Positions 13,300-26,689 of a stretch of 64,000 bases of DNA are shown here, piece after piece. The position numbers and the translations under genes are program-made. The notes under the pieces were generated by a model. The model had not been told where the DNA came from, did no database searches, and worked only from the letters and a program-made list of their open reading frames with translations. Position 1 is the stretch's first letter. The number at the start of each line of letters is the position of its first letter. The stretch is from Lampris incognitus (lineage: Eukaryota; Chordata; Actinopteri; Lampriformes; Lampridae), in assembly GCF_029633865.1 (NCBI RefSeq), contig NC_079213.1:110632836-110696835 (forward strand), written 5' to 3'.

Positions 13300-16200
13300 T
13301 TCCCCACAGCCACTGACTAACACACTTGGCAGGAGAGAGAGCGGCCACCTCTGCGGTTGTATTGCTCCCCTCTGTTTAGCAAACCCAGTTGAATTAAACG
13401 TGACACGTACTCGGACGGACAGCAAAATGGACACAGACGGGGGAGCGGTGGCGTCAAAGGAGAGGAGTCAGCCGACGTGTGTAGGTTGTGGAGCGAGCCC
13501 CCGTGATAGCCAGCATGCACCCTGGAGTTCCCACTGAGCCCACGCAGACAGTGAAGGCCTCCAACCAGCATCTTGCACAAGAGCTGGCTAGCAAGCCCTT
13601 CAGTTAGCAGATTTCACTGCTTAGCAAAATTATAAACTGTGGGTGTACAGAGAACGGACTGATGAGAGCCTGGCATGCTAGTTGAACATGTTGGCTGACC
13701 CCTTCCATAAGCTTCCAGTAGTACCCCCACTGCTACAGATGGAGAGAAACGAAAACAACTTATCCTCTAACCTCACCCGGCGTTATATCTAGGCCCAGTG
13801 TCGGACAAAGGTGCATAGACGGGCACTGTCTAAGACTGACTGAAAAATAGACCTTGATAGACTTAGAGACCTCTAGAGCACTTTGAGATGGTCTGTAGGA
13901 CCGTCAGTTACCAGCTGTTCCAGCTTAACACCGTCACACACGGTCAGCAGAGTCACACATGTAGTAAAACCCTCCATTAACCATACAAGACACCATTTCA
14001 GAAGTGCTCACTTTGGGTTGAGCTTTTTTTTTAACACAGACTAGAACCCCACCTCAGCTGTGACTCTCGTCTCAAAGGAAAGACGGTCTATTCAGATTTG
14101 TTTGGAGCTAACGTGTTTGACTAGACCCAAAACTCTTATCGACACAGTGAGTCCGCTAATTTCTAAGCTTGTTCCTTTAAGACCTGTTGCCCTGGCAATA
14201 CCCTGCCACCAGAGCCTGGGATGTGAGGCGGTTCTGCCTCTCATCACGGTACCAAAGACCAAAGGATTCAGACTGGACTTAAAAACAAAGATGTTTATTT
14301 TTGTGCCTGATTGTACAGTTGCTAATATTATTGTTCTTATGACTATTATCTCTGCTGCTTCCTCGTCTGACTGTACAGACTCGCCACCTTCCCCGCCCCT
14401 CGCTCTTTGAGGTCACATGAGGTCTGTTTATAAGCCATACGTTCTTCAGTGATAATCCTCTTTATAGCCAGGTTACTAAAGGTACTAGATACGTGGAAGT
14501 GGTCTAAGGCTGTTGGCGCTTTCTGTTTGGAAACTTGTTTCCCCTCAAATGCCTTTTTTCATTCAGCCCCGTCACCAGAGGCACACACACGCTAGAAGCT
14601 GCACGCTGAGGTTTAAACCCTTCTCGCTTTGCTTCAGCGCTCCCAGAGTACGATGGTCTTCGTCGATGAAGCGAAGACGGTAGGATGCCTTTTGCGAAAC
14701 GGGGCCGATGTTGATCCTGATCCAGACTGGAGAATGTCTCTCACTCCAGCAAAGACGAGAGAAGTACGACTGCTGTATCGGCGTCAACATAAGTGAATGG
14801 TAAAGCAGAGCTTGTTTGCACATGTTGCTATCACATATCTGAAACCCGTGTCCTTGGTTTTGTTCATGTTCCTCTCTCTCGCCTGTCACCGCAGAAATCA
14901 TCCGAGTCATGTTTTTTGTTGCATGTGCATCACTAACCAGCAGTTGAAGAAGTGTGCGTGTGTGTGTAAGTCGTTCCTGACTACGCTGGCTGAAGGCCTC
15001 TTCACCGGCAGGCTAGCTCTTCATGTGTAAGCTCGGCTTCATGACTGCACCTAGTTACAGTTTGGAGAACGGAGGTTAAATGTTTCTCCTCGACGCTACA
15101 GCTCCTTCGTGTCCTCTAACCTTCAGTAGGTCGAGAGGAAAAGTTTAGTAGGAAGTGAATTTTTCGCTCAAAGTTTTTTATAGATTCACCTTATTATCAG
15201 GTCTTGCATCAGTACAAGCTGGTTTTTCCCCATGCACGGTGGATCACTCGTAGCCAGCGTTACTACCAGGCTCTGGTTTTCATCTGTTTAGAAGAAGCTG
15301 AAGGTTTTCGAAGGACCTTAGAGACACGTGCCTACGCAGAGGTAGAGACTGGAGGGCGTCCTGGAGAGACTCCAGAGAAGGAGATGGTGGACGACGAGTG
15401 TAGTGTAGAAACCCTCCTAAGACAACCGTTTTAAACTTGTAATCATTAACCACACAACTGCGACATGCCTCAAGCTGCACACAGAATAAGCTCAAAGTGA
15501 CGAGCTTTTTCTGTTGCTATGGTTACGACCAGACGCAGTTACCATGTGTCTCATTATTTGGAGAGCCTTGGACATGTTTGTCAAAGAAGTCCTTTTGTTT
15601 CCCCCTGTGGTACTGATGGTTTGATGCATATGTGGGCCTGTTGGGTGTGTTCACACAGGTACGTGCATTTGTCAGCGAGAGTATATATTTATTACTGCAG
15701 TACATTTTTCTATTATAGAAAATTCTGAAACGACAAAAGTACCATTGTATACTTTCTGTTGTTCACATATCTATGATGTCACGGAGTCCCCGTATGGCCG
15801 AGTGGGGCAGCTCACCAGAAATGTTGTACTACCCCCTTTTAAGAGTTACAATCAGGAAGTTGTTGTTTTTTTATTACCCCTTCCTGTCCGTGTAGTGTTC
15901 CTATTGTGTGTTTGAATAGACGAGAGTTTGTGCCCCCGAAACGAGCGGGGTGTCCATGCACTCCTGGATCTTGTTAGAGAAGTGAGCCGTGACCTCCCTG
16001 TGACCGGGCCCTCCCTGACATCTGGCGACCCAACGGAGAAGGGAAACCCTAAACCAGCAGTACCAAAACCTCCGGATCACACGAACGTCTGAGGCCATGT
16101 TTACAGCCGAGCAGATGATGGTTGGTTTTTGATTATTATTTTTTTTTCTTTGTGGTGTTGTGGGTTAAAATATTTGGTCCCCTTGTGGTTGTCTAATACA

Positions 16201-17246
16201 GGAAAGAAAAGAAAAAAACAGATGCAGTGTATTTCACCCTGGTTTACACAATCACGAATATATCTGCCAGTAATAGTTGGGGGAGGGGAGGGGCAAAATA
16301 TCATCGCTCTGAAGTAATCATCATCGTCGTCACTGTAAAGCAAAAGACGACCTTAGTTGTGACGAACAGTTGAAAACCAAGGCTAATGGGGTCTTTCAGA
16401 AAGCACTTCATCAAGCCTTGTCCACGATTACGGATCATTAAGTCATCCCTCGGCGCCATTTATCCAAGGTTAATTGGACTGATGACAGTGGAGACGTCAG
16501 CAGAATTCATTTCCTTTCTCTCTCTCTTTTTTTTTTTTTTTTGCTGAGTTCTGTCGCTTCCTGAAACCTCACCTCGATATTTAGAGTCTGTAAATCCAGC
16601 ACGGAAAGGTTTAGAAAAGGTACAGGCCTTGGAAGGTTCGGAAGAGTGTGAAAAGTATGAAGATAGTCTTGGCACACACAATCCAGCGAACTGATCCGCT
16701 GTGATCCAGCGATGCTGTGATACGAGGACTGACTGTCACTAAAACTAGGTTCGGCGACATCGGTCATCCCTGGCGCTCGTGGTGAAAGATCCACCATGAT
16801 TTGTAGAGCTGGCAACAAAAATCTGGAGAGAAAAAAGAATCCAGCTGTTCAATAGAAAACGTCAGCGGACCCCTGACATGCCTTTGGGAGGCCCGGTTCT
16901 GGTCCACAGACTTGAACGATGATGGCATTAGATGGTACAGCCAAAAACCTGACCAGAGAGTCGGACACTAGTCCAGGAAGAGGACTCGGAATCAAGTTTG
17001 TTTTTTTGTTTTGGGAATATCTTTGTGAATGCATATCACCCATCACAACAAGAGGTACTAGGTTTCGCTTTAAAACTTGAATATTTTTTGTTATTTTTTT
17101 TATCATGCAATGGCAATAATTCTCCCACTGCACTATTAAAAAAACATGCCCTTATTCTGTTGGTTAATGTCTGTTGCTTGTGTCCTCCCTCTGTCTGTAT
17201 ATCTGTGTCATGGCTGGCGTTGATGAAAATACAGTTCTATTTACGG
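13300..17246 (+). other. Probable long 3'UTR of the plus-strand gene
   Basis: No convincing exon lies in this stretch. It contains no large transposon or tandem array, unlike the DNA on either side, and ends at a canonical polyadenylation signal. A 3.9 kb 3'UTR is therefore a reasonable reading, but it is inference. Confidence 0.4.
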
Positions 17247-17252
17247 AATAAA
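17247..17252 (+). terminator. Candidate polyadenylation signal AATAAA
   Basis: ACGGAATAAATACG at the end of the low-repeat region; it would end the plus-strand transcript. The array beginning at 17697 supplies many further AATAAA copies. Confidence 0.4.
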
Positions 17253-17696
17253 TACGTTTTTAAGAAAAGGGACCAATGATGTGTGTGCTTATTCACTTAC
17301 GGAAATGGATCCCCGTTGACTGCTGCAGTAAGTGGCAGCCATTCGTCCAGTGGTCCCGGACCTTAAAAACACATCACAGAACACGACACGAAGCCCGATT
17401 TGCTTTGCGGAGAACGTTTCCTTTATTCAGTGTGTCATTAGTAAAACACTGTGCCGTCTCCCATCGTGGCATGCTGGACCGCAGGGTTGCATCGGCTCTA
17501 CCGGGACGATCTCACTGACACGAGGGTGCACGTTTCCTGGTGGAGACACTGGAAACAAGCCTGCCGTTTCAGCGAGGTTAAAGACATGCATGAGCATCCG
17601 TGTTTGGAGGATTCAGTGCTTTATCAGATTCTGTACCTACAAGTAGAGCATGAAGAACAGGCGTACAGGGCTGTATGCACCTGTGTGGGCAAAATT

Positions 17697-18809
17697 AAAT
17701 AAAACCCTCATGCATAGTCCCATCTAAATAAAACCCTCATGCATAGTCCCATCTAAATAAAACCCTCATGCATAGTCCCATCTAAATAAAACCCTCGTGC
17801 ATAGTCCCATCTAAATAAAACCCTCGTGCATAGTCCATCTAAATAAAACCCTCATGCATAGTCCATCTAAATAAAACCCTCGTGCATAGTCCCATCTAAA
17901 TAAAACTCTCATGCATAGTCCATCTAAATAAAACCCTCATGCATAGTCCATCTAAATAAAACCCTCATGCATAGTCCCATCTAAATAAAACTCTCATGCA
18001 TAGTCCCATCTAAATAAAACCCTCATGCATAGTCCATCTAAATAAAACCCTCATGCATAGTCCATCTAAATAAAACCCTCATGCATAGTCCCATCTAAAT
18101 AAAACCCTCGTGCATAGTCCATCTAAATAAAACCCTCATGCATAGTCCCATCTAAATAAAACCCTCATGCATAGTCCCATCTAAATAAAACTCTCATGCA
18201 TAGTCCATCTAAATAAAACCCTCATGCATAGTCCCACTAAATAAAACCCTCATGCATAGTCCCATCTAAATAAAACTCTCATGCATAGTCCCATCTAAAT
18301 AAAACCCTCATGCATAGTCCATCTAAATAAAACCCTCATGCATAGTCCATCTAAATAAAACCCTCATGCATAGTCCCATCTAAATAAAACCCTCGTGCAT
18401 AGTCCATCTAAATAAAACCCTCATGCATAGTCCCATCTAAATAAAACCCTCATGCATAGTCCCATCTAAATAAAACCCTCATGCATAGTCCCATCTAAAT
18501 AAAACCCTCATGCATAGTCCCATCTAAATAAAACCCTCATGCATAGTCCATCTAAATAAAACCCTCGTGCATAGTCCATCTTAATAAAACCCTCATGCAT
18601 AGTCCATCTAAATAAAACCCTCGTGCATAGTCCATCTTAATAAAACCCTCATGCATAGTCCCATCTAAATAAAACCCTCATGCATAGTCCATCTAAATAA
18701 AACCCTCATGCATAGTCCCATCTAAATAAAACCCTCATGCATAGTCCATCTAAATAAAACCCTCATGCATAGTCCATCTAAATAAAACCCTCATGCATAG
18801 TCCCATCTA
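17697..18809 (+). repeat. 28-29 bp minisatellite with AATAAA in each unit
   Basis: About 39 units of AAATAAAACCCTCATGCATA followed by GTCC(C)ATCT, 28 or 29 bp depending on the CC/CCC count. Rare variants are CTCGTGC, ACTCTC and TTAATAAAA. Every unit carries AATAAA and the palindromic ATGCAT. Confidence 0.97.
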
Positions 18810-19045
18810 ATGAGATGGTTTGGACATGTGTGGAGGAGAGATGCTGGGTATACTGGGAGAAGGATGCTGAATATGGAGCTGCCAGGGAAGAGGAGAAGAG
18901 GAAGGCCAAAGAGGAGGTTTATGGATGTGGTGAGGGAGGACATGCAGGTGGCTGGTGTGACAGAGGAAGATGCAGAGGACAGGAAGAGGAGACGGCTGAT
19001 CCGCTGTGGCGCCCCCTAATGGGAGCAGCCGAACATAGTAGTAGT
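18810..19045 (+). mobile_element. 3' end of a non-LTR retrotransposon
   Basis: Encodes RWFGHVWRRDAGYTGRRMLN, KRRRGRPKRRFMDVVREDMQ and DRKRRRLIRCGAP, the well-known C-terminal end of fish LINE reverse transcriptases, followed by GGGAGCAGCCGAA and a short GTA repeat tail. Only the last roughly 70 residues remain. A related copy lies in an MCCC1 intron at 54267-54505. Confidence 0.8.
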
Positions 19046-19672
19046 AGATGTATAGTCTATCGAAACATCAGGGAGACTTCAGGAAATTGATTAAACCAAC
19101 TGATTACTAATCTATATGGATCATTCAGAGACGTCTAGCTGACAGCATGGGGGGGGGGTGTGTACTACCTGACGACGAGCCCACAGTTCACACAGTAGTA
19201 CAACATGGGCACTGCCTGTTAAAAATATGAAGACACTTTGCCTTTTTTTTTCCAAAAACATTTTTTTGGTTTTCTGTTACTTTTCAGTATCGTGAGGGGG
19301 GAAAAAAAACCTGTAAAGGTTTGGTTAACATAAACCAGTTGTTTACTGATACTTACTGAGTATATCTCCACAACACCCGGCTTCATCTTCATCAAAGCGA
19401 AGAGTAGGTTTTGCACCGGTAACGGTTTCTGTTCTTTTTCCAGACGATTGTCGAAAGCACACATTGAAAAGTTGTTTCCCCAAAACAGCAGGCAGACAGG
19501 AAATGGAGAGAGGGAGAGAGAGAGGGAGAGAGGGAGAGAGAGAGGGAGAGAGGGAGAGGGTGGCACGACATGCAACAAAGGTCACCTACTGGATTCGAAC
19601 TGGCGACAGGTACAACCATGTGACAAGCGCTGTAACCACTCAGCAACTGAGGCGCTGCCAAATCATCATTTA

Positions 19673-22600
19673 GACAAAACCCAGTCTTCATACCAGGGGA
19701 GACAAAACCCAGTCTTCATACCAGGGGAGACAAAACCCAGTCTTCATACCAGGGGAGACAAAACCCAGTCTTCATACCAGGGGAGACAAAACCCAGTCTT
19801 CATACCAAGGGAAGACAAAACCCAGTCTTCATACCAGGGGAGACAAAACCTAGTCTTCATACCAGGGGAGACAAAACCCAGTCTTCATACCAGGGGAGAC
19901 AAAACCTAGTCTTCATACCAGGGGAGACAAAACCCAGTCTTCATACCAGGGGAGACAAAACCCAGTCTTCATACCAAGGGAAGACAAAACCCAGTCTCCA
20001 TACCAGGGGAGACAAAACCCAGTCTTCATACCAAGGGAAGACAAAACCCAGTCTCCATACCAGGGGAGACAAAACCCAGTCTTCATACCAGGGAAGACAA
20101 AACCCAGTCTTCACACCAAGGGAAGACAAAACCCAGTCTTCATACCAGGGGAGACAAAACCCAGTCTTCATACCAGGGGAGACAAAATCCAGTCTTCACA
20201 CCAAGGGAAGACAAAACCCAGTCTTCATACCAGGGGAGACAAAACCCAGTCTTCACACCAAGGGAAGACAAAACCCAGTCTTCATACCGAGGAAGACAAA
20301 ACCTAGTCTTCACACCAAGGGAAGACAAAACCCAGTCTTCATATCGAGGAAGACAAAACCTAGTCTTCATACCAGGGGAGACAAAATCCAGTCTTCACAC
20401 CAAGGGAAGACAAAACCCAGTCTTCATACCGAGGAAGACAAAACCCAGTCTTCATGCCGAGGAAGACAAAACCCAGTCTTCATACCGAGGAAGACAAAAC
20501 CCAGTCTTCATACCGAGGAAGACAAAACCCAGTCTTCATGCCGAGGAAGACAAAACCCAGTCTTCATACCAGGGAAGACAAAACCCAGTCTTCATACCAG
20601 GGAAGACAAAACCCAGTCTTCATACCGAGGAAGACAAAACCCAGTCTTCATACCGAGGAAGACAAAACCCAGTCTTCATGCCGAGGAAGACAAAACCCAG
20701 TCTTCATACCAGGGAAGACAAAACCCAGTCTTCATACCAGGGAAGACAAAACCCAGTCTTAAAACCTAGTCTTCATACCGAGGGAAGACAAAACCCAGTC
20801 TTCATACCGAGGAAGACAAAACCCAGTCTTCATACCAAGGAAGACAAAACCCAGTCTTCATACCAAGGAAGACAAAACCCAGTCTTCATACCGAGGGACG
20901 ACAAAACCCAGTCTGCATACCAGGGAAGACAAAACCCAGTCTTCGTACCAGGGGAGACAAAACCCAGTCTTCATACCAGGGGAGACAAAACCCAGTCTTC
21001 ATACCAGGGAAGATAAAACCCAGTCTTCATACCAGGGGAGACAAAACCCAGTCTTCATACCAGGGAAGACAAAACCCAGTCTTCATACCAGGGAAGACAA
21101 AACCCAGTCTTCATACCAGGGAAGACAAAACCCAGTCTTCACACCAAGGGAAGACAAAACCCAGTCTTCGTACCGAGGAAGACAAAACCCAGTCTTCATA
21201 CCGAGGAAGACAAAACCCAGTCTTCATACCAGGGAAGACAAAACCCAGTCTTCATACCAGGGAAGACAAAACCCAGTCTTAAAACCTAGTCTTCATACCG
21301 AGGGAAGACAAAACCCAGTCTTCATACCAAGGAAGACAAAACCCAGTCTTCATACCAGGGGAGACAAAACCCAGTCTTCATACCGAGGGACGACAAAACC
21401 CAGTCTGCATACCAGGGAAGACAAAACCCAGTCTTCGTACCAGGGGAGACAAAACCCAGTCTGCATACCAGGGAAGACAAAACCCAGTCTTCATACCAGG
21501 GGAGACAAAACCCAGTCTTCATACCAGGGAAGACAAAACCCAGTCTTCATACCAGGGAAGACAAAACCCAGTCTTCATACCGGGGAAGACAAAACCCAGT
21601 CTTCATACCAGGGAAGACAAAACCCAGTCTTCATACCAGGGAAGACAAAACCCAGTCTTCATACCAGGGGAAGACAAAACCCAGTCTTCATACCAGGGGA
21701 GACAAAACCCAGTCTTCATACCAGGGAAGACAAAACCCAGTCTTCATACCGAGGAAGAAAAAAACCCAGTCTTCATACCAGGGAAGACAAAACCCAGTCT
21801 CCATACCAGGGAAGACAAAACCCAGTCTTCATCCAGGGGAGACAAAACCCAGTCTTCATACCAGGGGAGACAAAACCCAGTCTTCATACCAGGGGAGACA
21901 AAACCCAGTCTTCATACCGAGGAAGACAAAACCCAGTCTTAATACCGAGGGAAGACAAAACCCAGTCTTCGTACCAGGGGAGACAAAACCCAGTCTTCAT
22001 ACCGAGGAAGACAAAACCCAGTCTTCATACCAGGGGAGACAAAACCCAGTCTTCATACCGAGGAAGACAAAACCCAGTCTTCATATCAGGGGAGACAAAA
22101 CCCAGTCTCCATACCGAGGAAGACAAAACCCAGTCTTCATACCAGGGGAGACAAAACCCAGTCTTCATATCGAGGAAGACAAAACCCAGTCTTCATACCA
22201 GGGGAGACAAAACCCAGTCTTCATATCGAGGGAGACAAAACCCAGTCTTCATACCGAGGAAGACAAAACCCAGTCTTCATACCGAGGAAGACAAAACCCA
22301 GTCTTCGTACCAGGGGAGACAAAACCCAGTCTTCATACCGAGGAAGACAAAACCCAGTCTTCATACCGAGGAAGACAAAACCCAGTCTTCATACCAAGGA
22401 AGACAAAACCCAGTCTTCGTACCAGGGGAGACAAAACCCAGTCTTCGTACCAGGGGAGACAAAACCCAGTCTTCATACCGAGGAAGACAAAACCCAGTCT
22501 TCGTACCAGGGGAGACAAAACCCAGTCTTCATACCGAGGAAGACAAAACCCAGTCTTCATACCGAGGAAGACAAAACCCAGTCTTCATACCGAGGAAGAC

Positions 22601-22882
22601 AAAACCCAGTCTTCGTACCAGGGGAGACAAAACCCAGTCTTCATACCGAGGAAGACAAAATCCAGTCTTCACACCAAGGGAAGACAAAACCCAGTCTTCA
22701 TACCGAGGAAGACAAAACCCAGTCTTCATGCCGAGGAAGACAAAACCCAGTCTTCATACCGAGGAAGACAAAACCCAGTCTTCATACCGAGGAAGACAAA
22801 ACCCAGTCTTCATACCGAGGAAGACAAAACCCAGTCTTCACACCAGGGGAGACAAAACCCAGTCTTCACACCAGGGGAGACA
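19673..22882 (+). repeat. 28 bp minisatellite, about 115 units
   Basis: Unit GACAAAACCCAGTCTTCATA plus CCAGGGGA, with 27 bp variants (CCGAGGAA) and 29 bp variants. Open frames on both strands across the array are a by-product of unit composition, not genes. An ACCGAG/ACCAGG split and TTCGTA/TTCATA variants define subfamilies. Confidence 0.97.
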
Positions 22883-23544
22883 GTTTGACAAACATGAAGC
22901 TGGGTGTTGCAGGAATAGACCCACAGTGTTGGTAAACAGCTGTCTTCGTTAACAAAACCTCTGCAGGCGGTTTTCTAACTTAATTGGAAACCAAACAGAG
23001 AAAATCACACGTCACTGAAAACATGAAAAACACGTCAGCTTAGACGGCGCACTACAAGGTGTATTTTCTGGCACCGTGTGGGGGGTTTTTTATTCCATGA
23101 AGTAAAACATCAGTGTGATTATTGGTTGTTTTGATTCAAAACAGCTTTGTCCAGTTTTGTCTGAACACTTTTCAGTTTGCACACTTTGCTGGAGCACAAA
23201 CAAGCTTCTGTGCAGTTTTGGCGGCCCGACACTGAAACGCCTTCGCGTTGGAGGTCGGTATGCACGTCCAACGAAGAAGCACCCGTTTCCTGGATTGCAT
23301 CATAACGATGCGTCAACCACGACACCAACCAGCAACCCAGAAAAAGACCGGAAACGAGTGTGCTGAAAACAATACTTCTGCAGCTCAAGTAAACGCGGTC
23401 CAACAAAATCCTTTTTGTTTAATAAACAGAGGGACGGCTGCACATGATTGACAGCTTTACACTCATCACTCATCACGTATATAGATATGTAAAATGTAGT
23501 TGTGTCAATCTGAGTTAATGGCAAATTTGTTGACAACAATTTGT

Positions 23545-24058
23545 GGTGGCTTACTGGTAGACAGCTGGGCCCACAATGTGAAGGCCGCAGGTTTGAATGC
23601 CGGTGATGCTGACAGCATCTGTCTCCCCTGGTACAACGGTGTGGGTATCAGATTATCATTGGGGTGATAACAGTAATGTCACAATTACCCCACTCTTCCG
23701 AGCTGCCCCGGTCGCTGCTCCACCCCCTCTGCTGATCCGGGGAGGGCTGCAGACTACCACACGCCTCCTCCGGTACATGTGGACTCGCCAGCCGCTTCTT
23801 TTCACCCGACAGCGTGGAGTCTCAACGGGGGGTGGGGGGTGGAGTAGTGCGTGGGAGGATCTCGCTATTCCCCACAGATCCCCCCACCCCCGACCAACCA
23901 GAGGAGGCGCTAGTGCAGCGACCAGGACACATACCCACATCCGGCTTCCCACCCGGAGACACGGCCAATTGTGTCTGTAGGGACGCCCGACCGAGCCGGA
24001 GGTAACACGGGGACTCGAACCGGCGATTAGGCAACGGAATAGACCGCTACGCCACCCA
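23545..24058 (-). mobile_element. tRNA-derived SINE, first copy, with adjoining SINE-like piece
   Basis: From 24055 leftward on the minus strand the sequence has a tRNA-like head (GGTGGCGTAGCGGTCTATTC, then GGTTCGAGTCCC as box B) followed by a body ending near 23690. It is the same family as 31845-32263. The stretch 23545-23690 (GGTAGACAGC, GCAGGTTTGAATGCC) looks like a second tRNA-like head in the opposite orientation. Confidence 0.7.
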
Positions 24059-24324
24059 TGACACCCCCCCCCCCCCCCCAAGAGTGTTCTGATGCCACGA
24101 CCATGATGTATCTGGAAAACTGAGGAAGTGTTGGATGTCCACTCCTGTCTACCAGCACAGTGAGTCATGTCACCTCGTCAAAAGGTGAACTCCGATAAGG
24201 GGGCGCGTTCCCCATCATGAAAAGTACACAAATTAAAATGAAAACCATCAAGGGCAATAAGGGTAATACACCTGTGTGGGTGCAGCGGGGCAACGGGAGA
24301 GCAAGTACGCTGGACATCCTAACA

Positions 24325-24475
24325 AGTTTACTTAAAAGAAAGGTAGGAAAGCCATTACCTCGGGACAAGTCAATGAACTCGTGTCGGGTTATGTGAACCC
24401 ACTTCACAGAACCCGACACGATTCAGTCCATTTACTTACTTTTCCCCAGGTAATGGCTTTCCTAAGTTGTTTTTC
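24325..24475. mobile_element. Nested palindromic element, MITE-like
   Basis: Outer arms AGGAAAGCCATTACCT (24345-24360) and its exact reverse complement (24448-24463), extended by weaker A/T-rich matches. Inner perfect arms CGTGTCGGGTT (24380-24390) and AACCCGACACG (24410-24420). No coding capacity. Confidence 0.65.
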
Positions 24476-25253
24476 TTAAGCAATCTTACCTTTCAGAAGG
24501 TACAGCGCAGACAGCGGTGCTGTCGCCGGTCAGTGTGGCTGCACAGCTCAGCACAGCGCGAGGCCGTTACTTCAGACTGTGCTACGAGCCACGGCTCAAG
24601 ATTTAAAATATCAAAACGCCACAACGGCCTCTGATGGTCCAGTAAGTCTGTAGTCTTCTGGCGGATGAATTGCACAGGATATGATGCAATAGTGAAGGCA
24701 CATAGGCTTGTGCCACCGTGTCCTGTGTGTTGGTTAATAAACCACAACGCAACCTGGGAAGCTATAAATATTTGAACATGTGAGGTCGGGACACAGACTG
24801 ATACTTTGGGAAAAACGGTTTATTTATTACAGTACTTGACCCACCCAATCACATCTTTAAAAATCTGTCAAACCGTCTACAAAATCAGTTCGGGGGACAG
24901 ACATGTCTGTACATTAGCTGTTTTAACCAAGAGGACGTCGTAGCACAAGAAAAACCAAATCGAAGCCCGAGTTCACAAAAGCGTCGCAGGGCGGAGATTG
25001 TGTCAACCTTGTGGTGACTCGGCTGGTTCAGAAGTGGATTTTACACGGCGGTGGGAAGTCTGCTCCCGGACACACGTTTACATTTGCGGACTATGTGGAT
25101 TATTTGATAACGGAAGTGGTACAAACACAATATCAATCAATAGTCCAACCCACTGACAGAACTGTTAGATAGTATTTTAAACTAATATTTAGTAGTCCCA
25201 GACCAACGCTTAACTTCTCCTGCCACTCCAGAGACTAGTCATAGGAAGGATGC

Positions 25254-25620
25254 ACAGATGAGCCAAAACATTATGACCACTCACAGGTGAGGTGAATAAC
25301 ACTGATCATCTGCCAACAAGGGCACATGTCAAGGCCTGGGTAGATGAGATGGTAAGAGAACAGTCAGCTCTCGGGTCACAGCATGTTGGACGCAGGAGAA
25401 GTGGGCAGGCGTAAGGATCGGAGCAACTTGGACAAGGGCCAAATTGTCACGGCCAGACGACTGGGTCAGAGCATCTCGGAAACGGCAAGGCTTGTGGGGT
25501 GCTCCCGGTCAGCAGTGGGGAGTACCTACCGACAGGGGTCCGAGGAGGGACAAACCACCAACCGGCGACAGGGTGTTGGGCGCCCGAGGCTCACCGGTTG
25601 TCCTGCCTTGGACCACTTTT
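25254..25620 (+). mobile_element. Tc1/mariner transposon, 5' fragment
   Basis: Begins AGCCAAAACATTATGACCAC, the terminal repeat also at 53400. The reading [20 protein letters not shown] and [14 protein letters not shown] is the paired-type helix-turn-helix of a Tc1-like transposase. It breaks off after about 65 residues, so no catalytic domain remains. Confidence 0.85.
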
Positions 25621-25839
25621 AGTAGGTACTGATCACTGCATACCAGGAACACCCCCACAAGACCTCCCGTTGTGGAGTAGGGGGACCAGATCCCAACAAA
25701 CCAAATGTGGGACAATGTGGGACACGTTACCAATGCTGAGAAGTAATGTAACATTTTGATATCATGCCCACCTAAACTAAAATGTGACAGGCATGGGTGT
25801 AAGTCCGTGAATACTGGGATGGCCTCCAGTGCTTTACCT

Positions 25840-26235
25840 GCACCCCCGTCCATCCGTAGGGTTGCTGGCTGAGTCAGGAAGGGCATCCGAGGTACATTTT
25901 TGTCAAATCAGTATGCGGATTGACAAGACCATACCGGATCGGCCGAGGCCTGGGTTAACAACGACCGCCATTGGTGCTGTGCCCTCAAGTGGTACCGATA
26001 GCCTACCTCTTTTGTGAACCTAACCAGGTATCTATTTTCTACAAAGCCTATCCTTACAGCCCCACACCCAGCACGATTAGTGCCCATCTAACCGTTATGT
26101 CCCTTAGCTACTAGGCACTACCCAGCTACTAGAATCCACCCGGAAGTAGGTTGGCGCTCCCGTTTACAAACCTTCTGATCTCTCCTACTGTGGCGACCCC
26201 TGAGAAACGGGGGACAAGCCGAAAGAAGAAGGAGA
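25840..26235 (+). mobile_element. Retroelement tail repeat common in fish genomes
   Basis: GGTTGCTGGCTGAGTCAGGA, ATGCGGATTGACAAGACCAT and terminal GGGGACAAGCCGAAAGAAGA are recurrent fish repeat sequences that end in a short GAA-rich tail. It resembles the 3' region of a non-LTR element. No open frame remains. Confidence 0.6.
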
Positions 26236-26373
26236 GTCTATCTAAATGAAGAAATACACTTTTCTATTCTGCCCCTTAGCTCGCAAAGCATCTCTATGCT
26301 TTGCCCTCTGGTTGATCCAGTAGACTACGCAGGTTACAGGTGAGGCCTTTAGCATGTGAAGGACTTCAGTGTA

Positions 26374-26404
<31 letters not shown>

Positions 26405-26689
26405 TAATGCAACTTTCCCAACTCCCACGCCAAGGAAATGCAGTAAGCATAGAAGAAATCTAAAGTCTCACAGTCCTGGTGGTCTTATGCGATAGTCTAC
26501 ATGCACTCGTGTATTCCCTTTTCCCGTGCCGTTCCGTTCACCCAGGTCTGCAAAGACATCAGTGTCAGCCAGTCGGTGTCTAAATTCAGGGGTCACCCCG
26601 GGTCTCCGCTGGTCTCTGAGACAAACTTCAGGGCTAAAAAAAATCCCACGGGTGTGTTCGCACAAATCTGCCCGTAGTAACGACCGTTA

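Larger units (their letters stand above)
22883..25253. other. Gene-free repeat-rich stretch
   Basis: Apart from the SINE pair and the nested palindrome, nothing coding is supported. A poly(C) run lies at 24065-24079. Confidence 0.5.

Noticed and set aside
17697-18809. CRISPR-like regular array
   Set aside because: Units are contiguous without unique spacers and the genome is eukaryotic; it is a minisatellite.
18810-19090. Possible host gene encoding RWFGHVWRRD...
   Set aside because: This is the recognisable C-terminus of a fish non-LTR retrotransposon, also present near 54.3 kb.
19448-22952. Many 60-150 codon frames on both strands (repeating QSSYQGRQNPV or MKTGFCLPWYEDW)
   Set aside because: All are translations of the 28 bp minisatellite.
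23656-24168. 170-codon minus-strand frame
   Set aside because: Lies within a tRNA-derived SINE; the reading is incidental.
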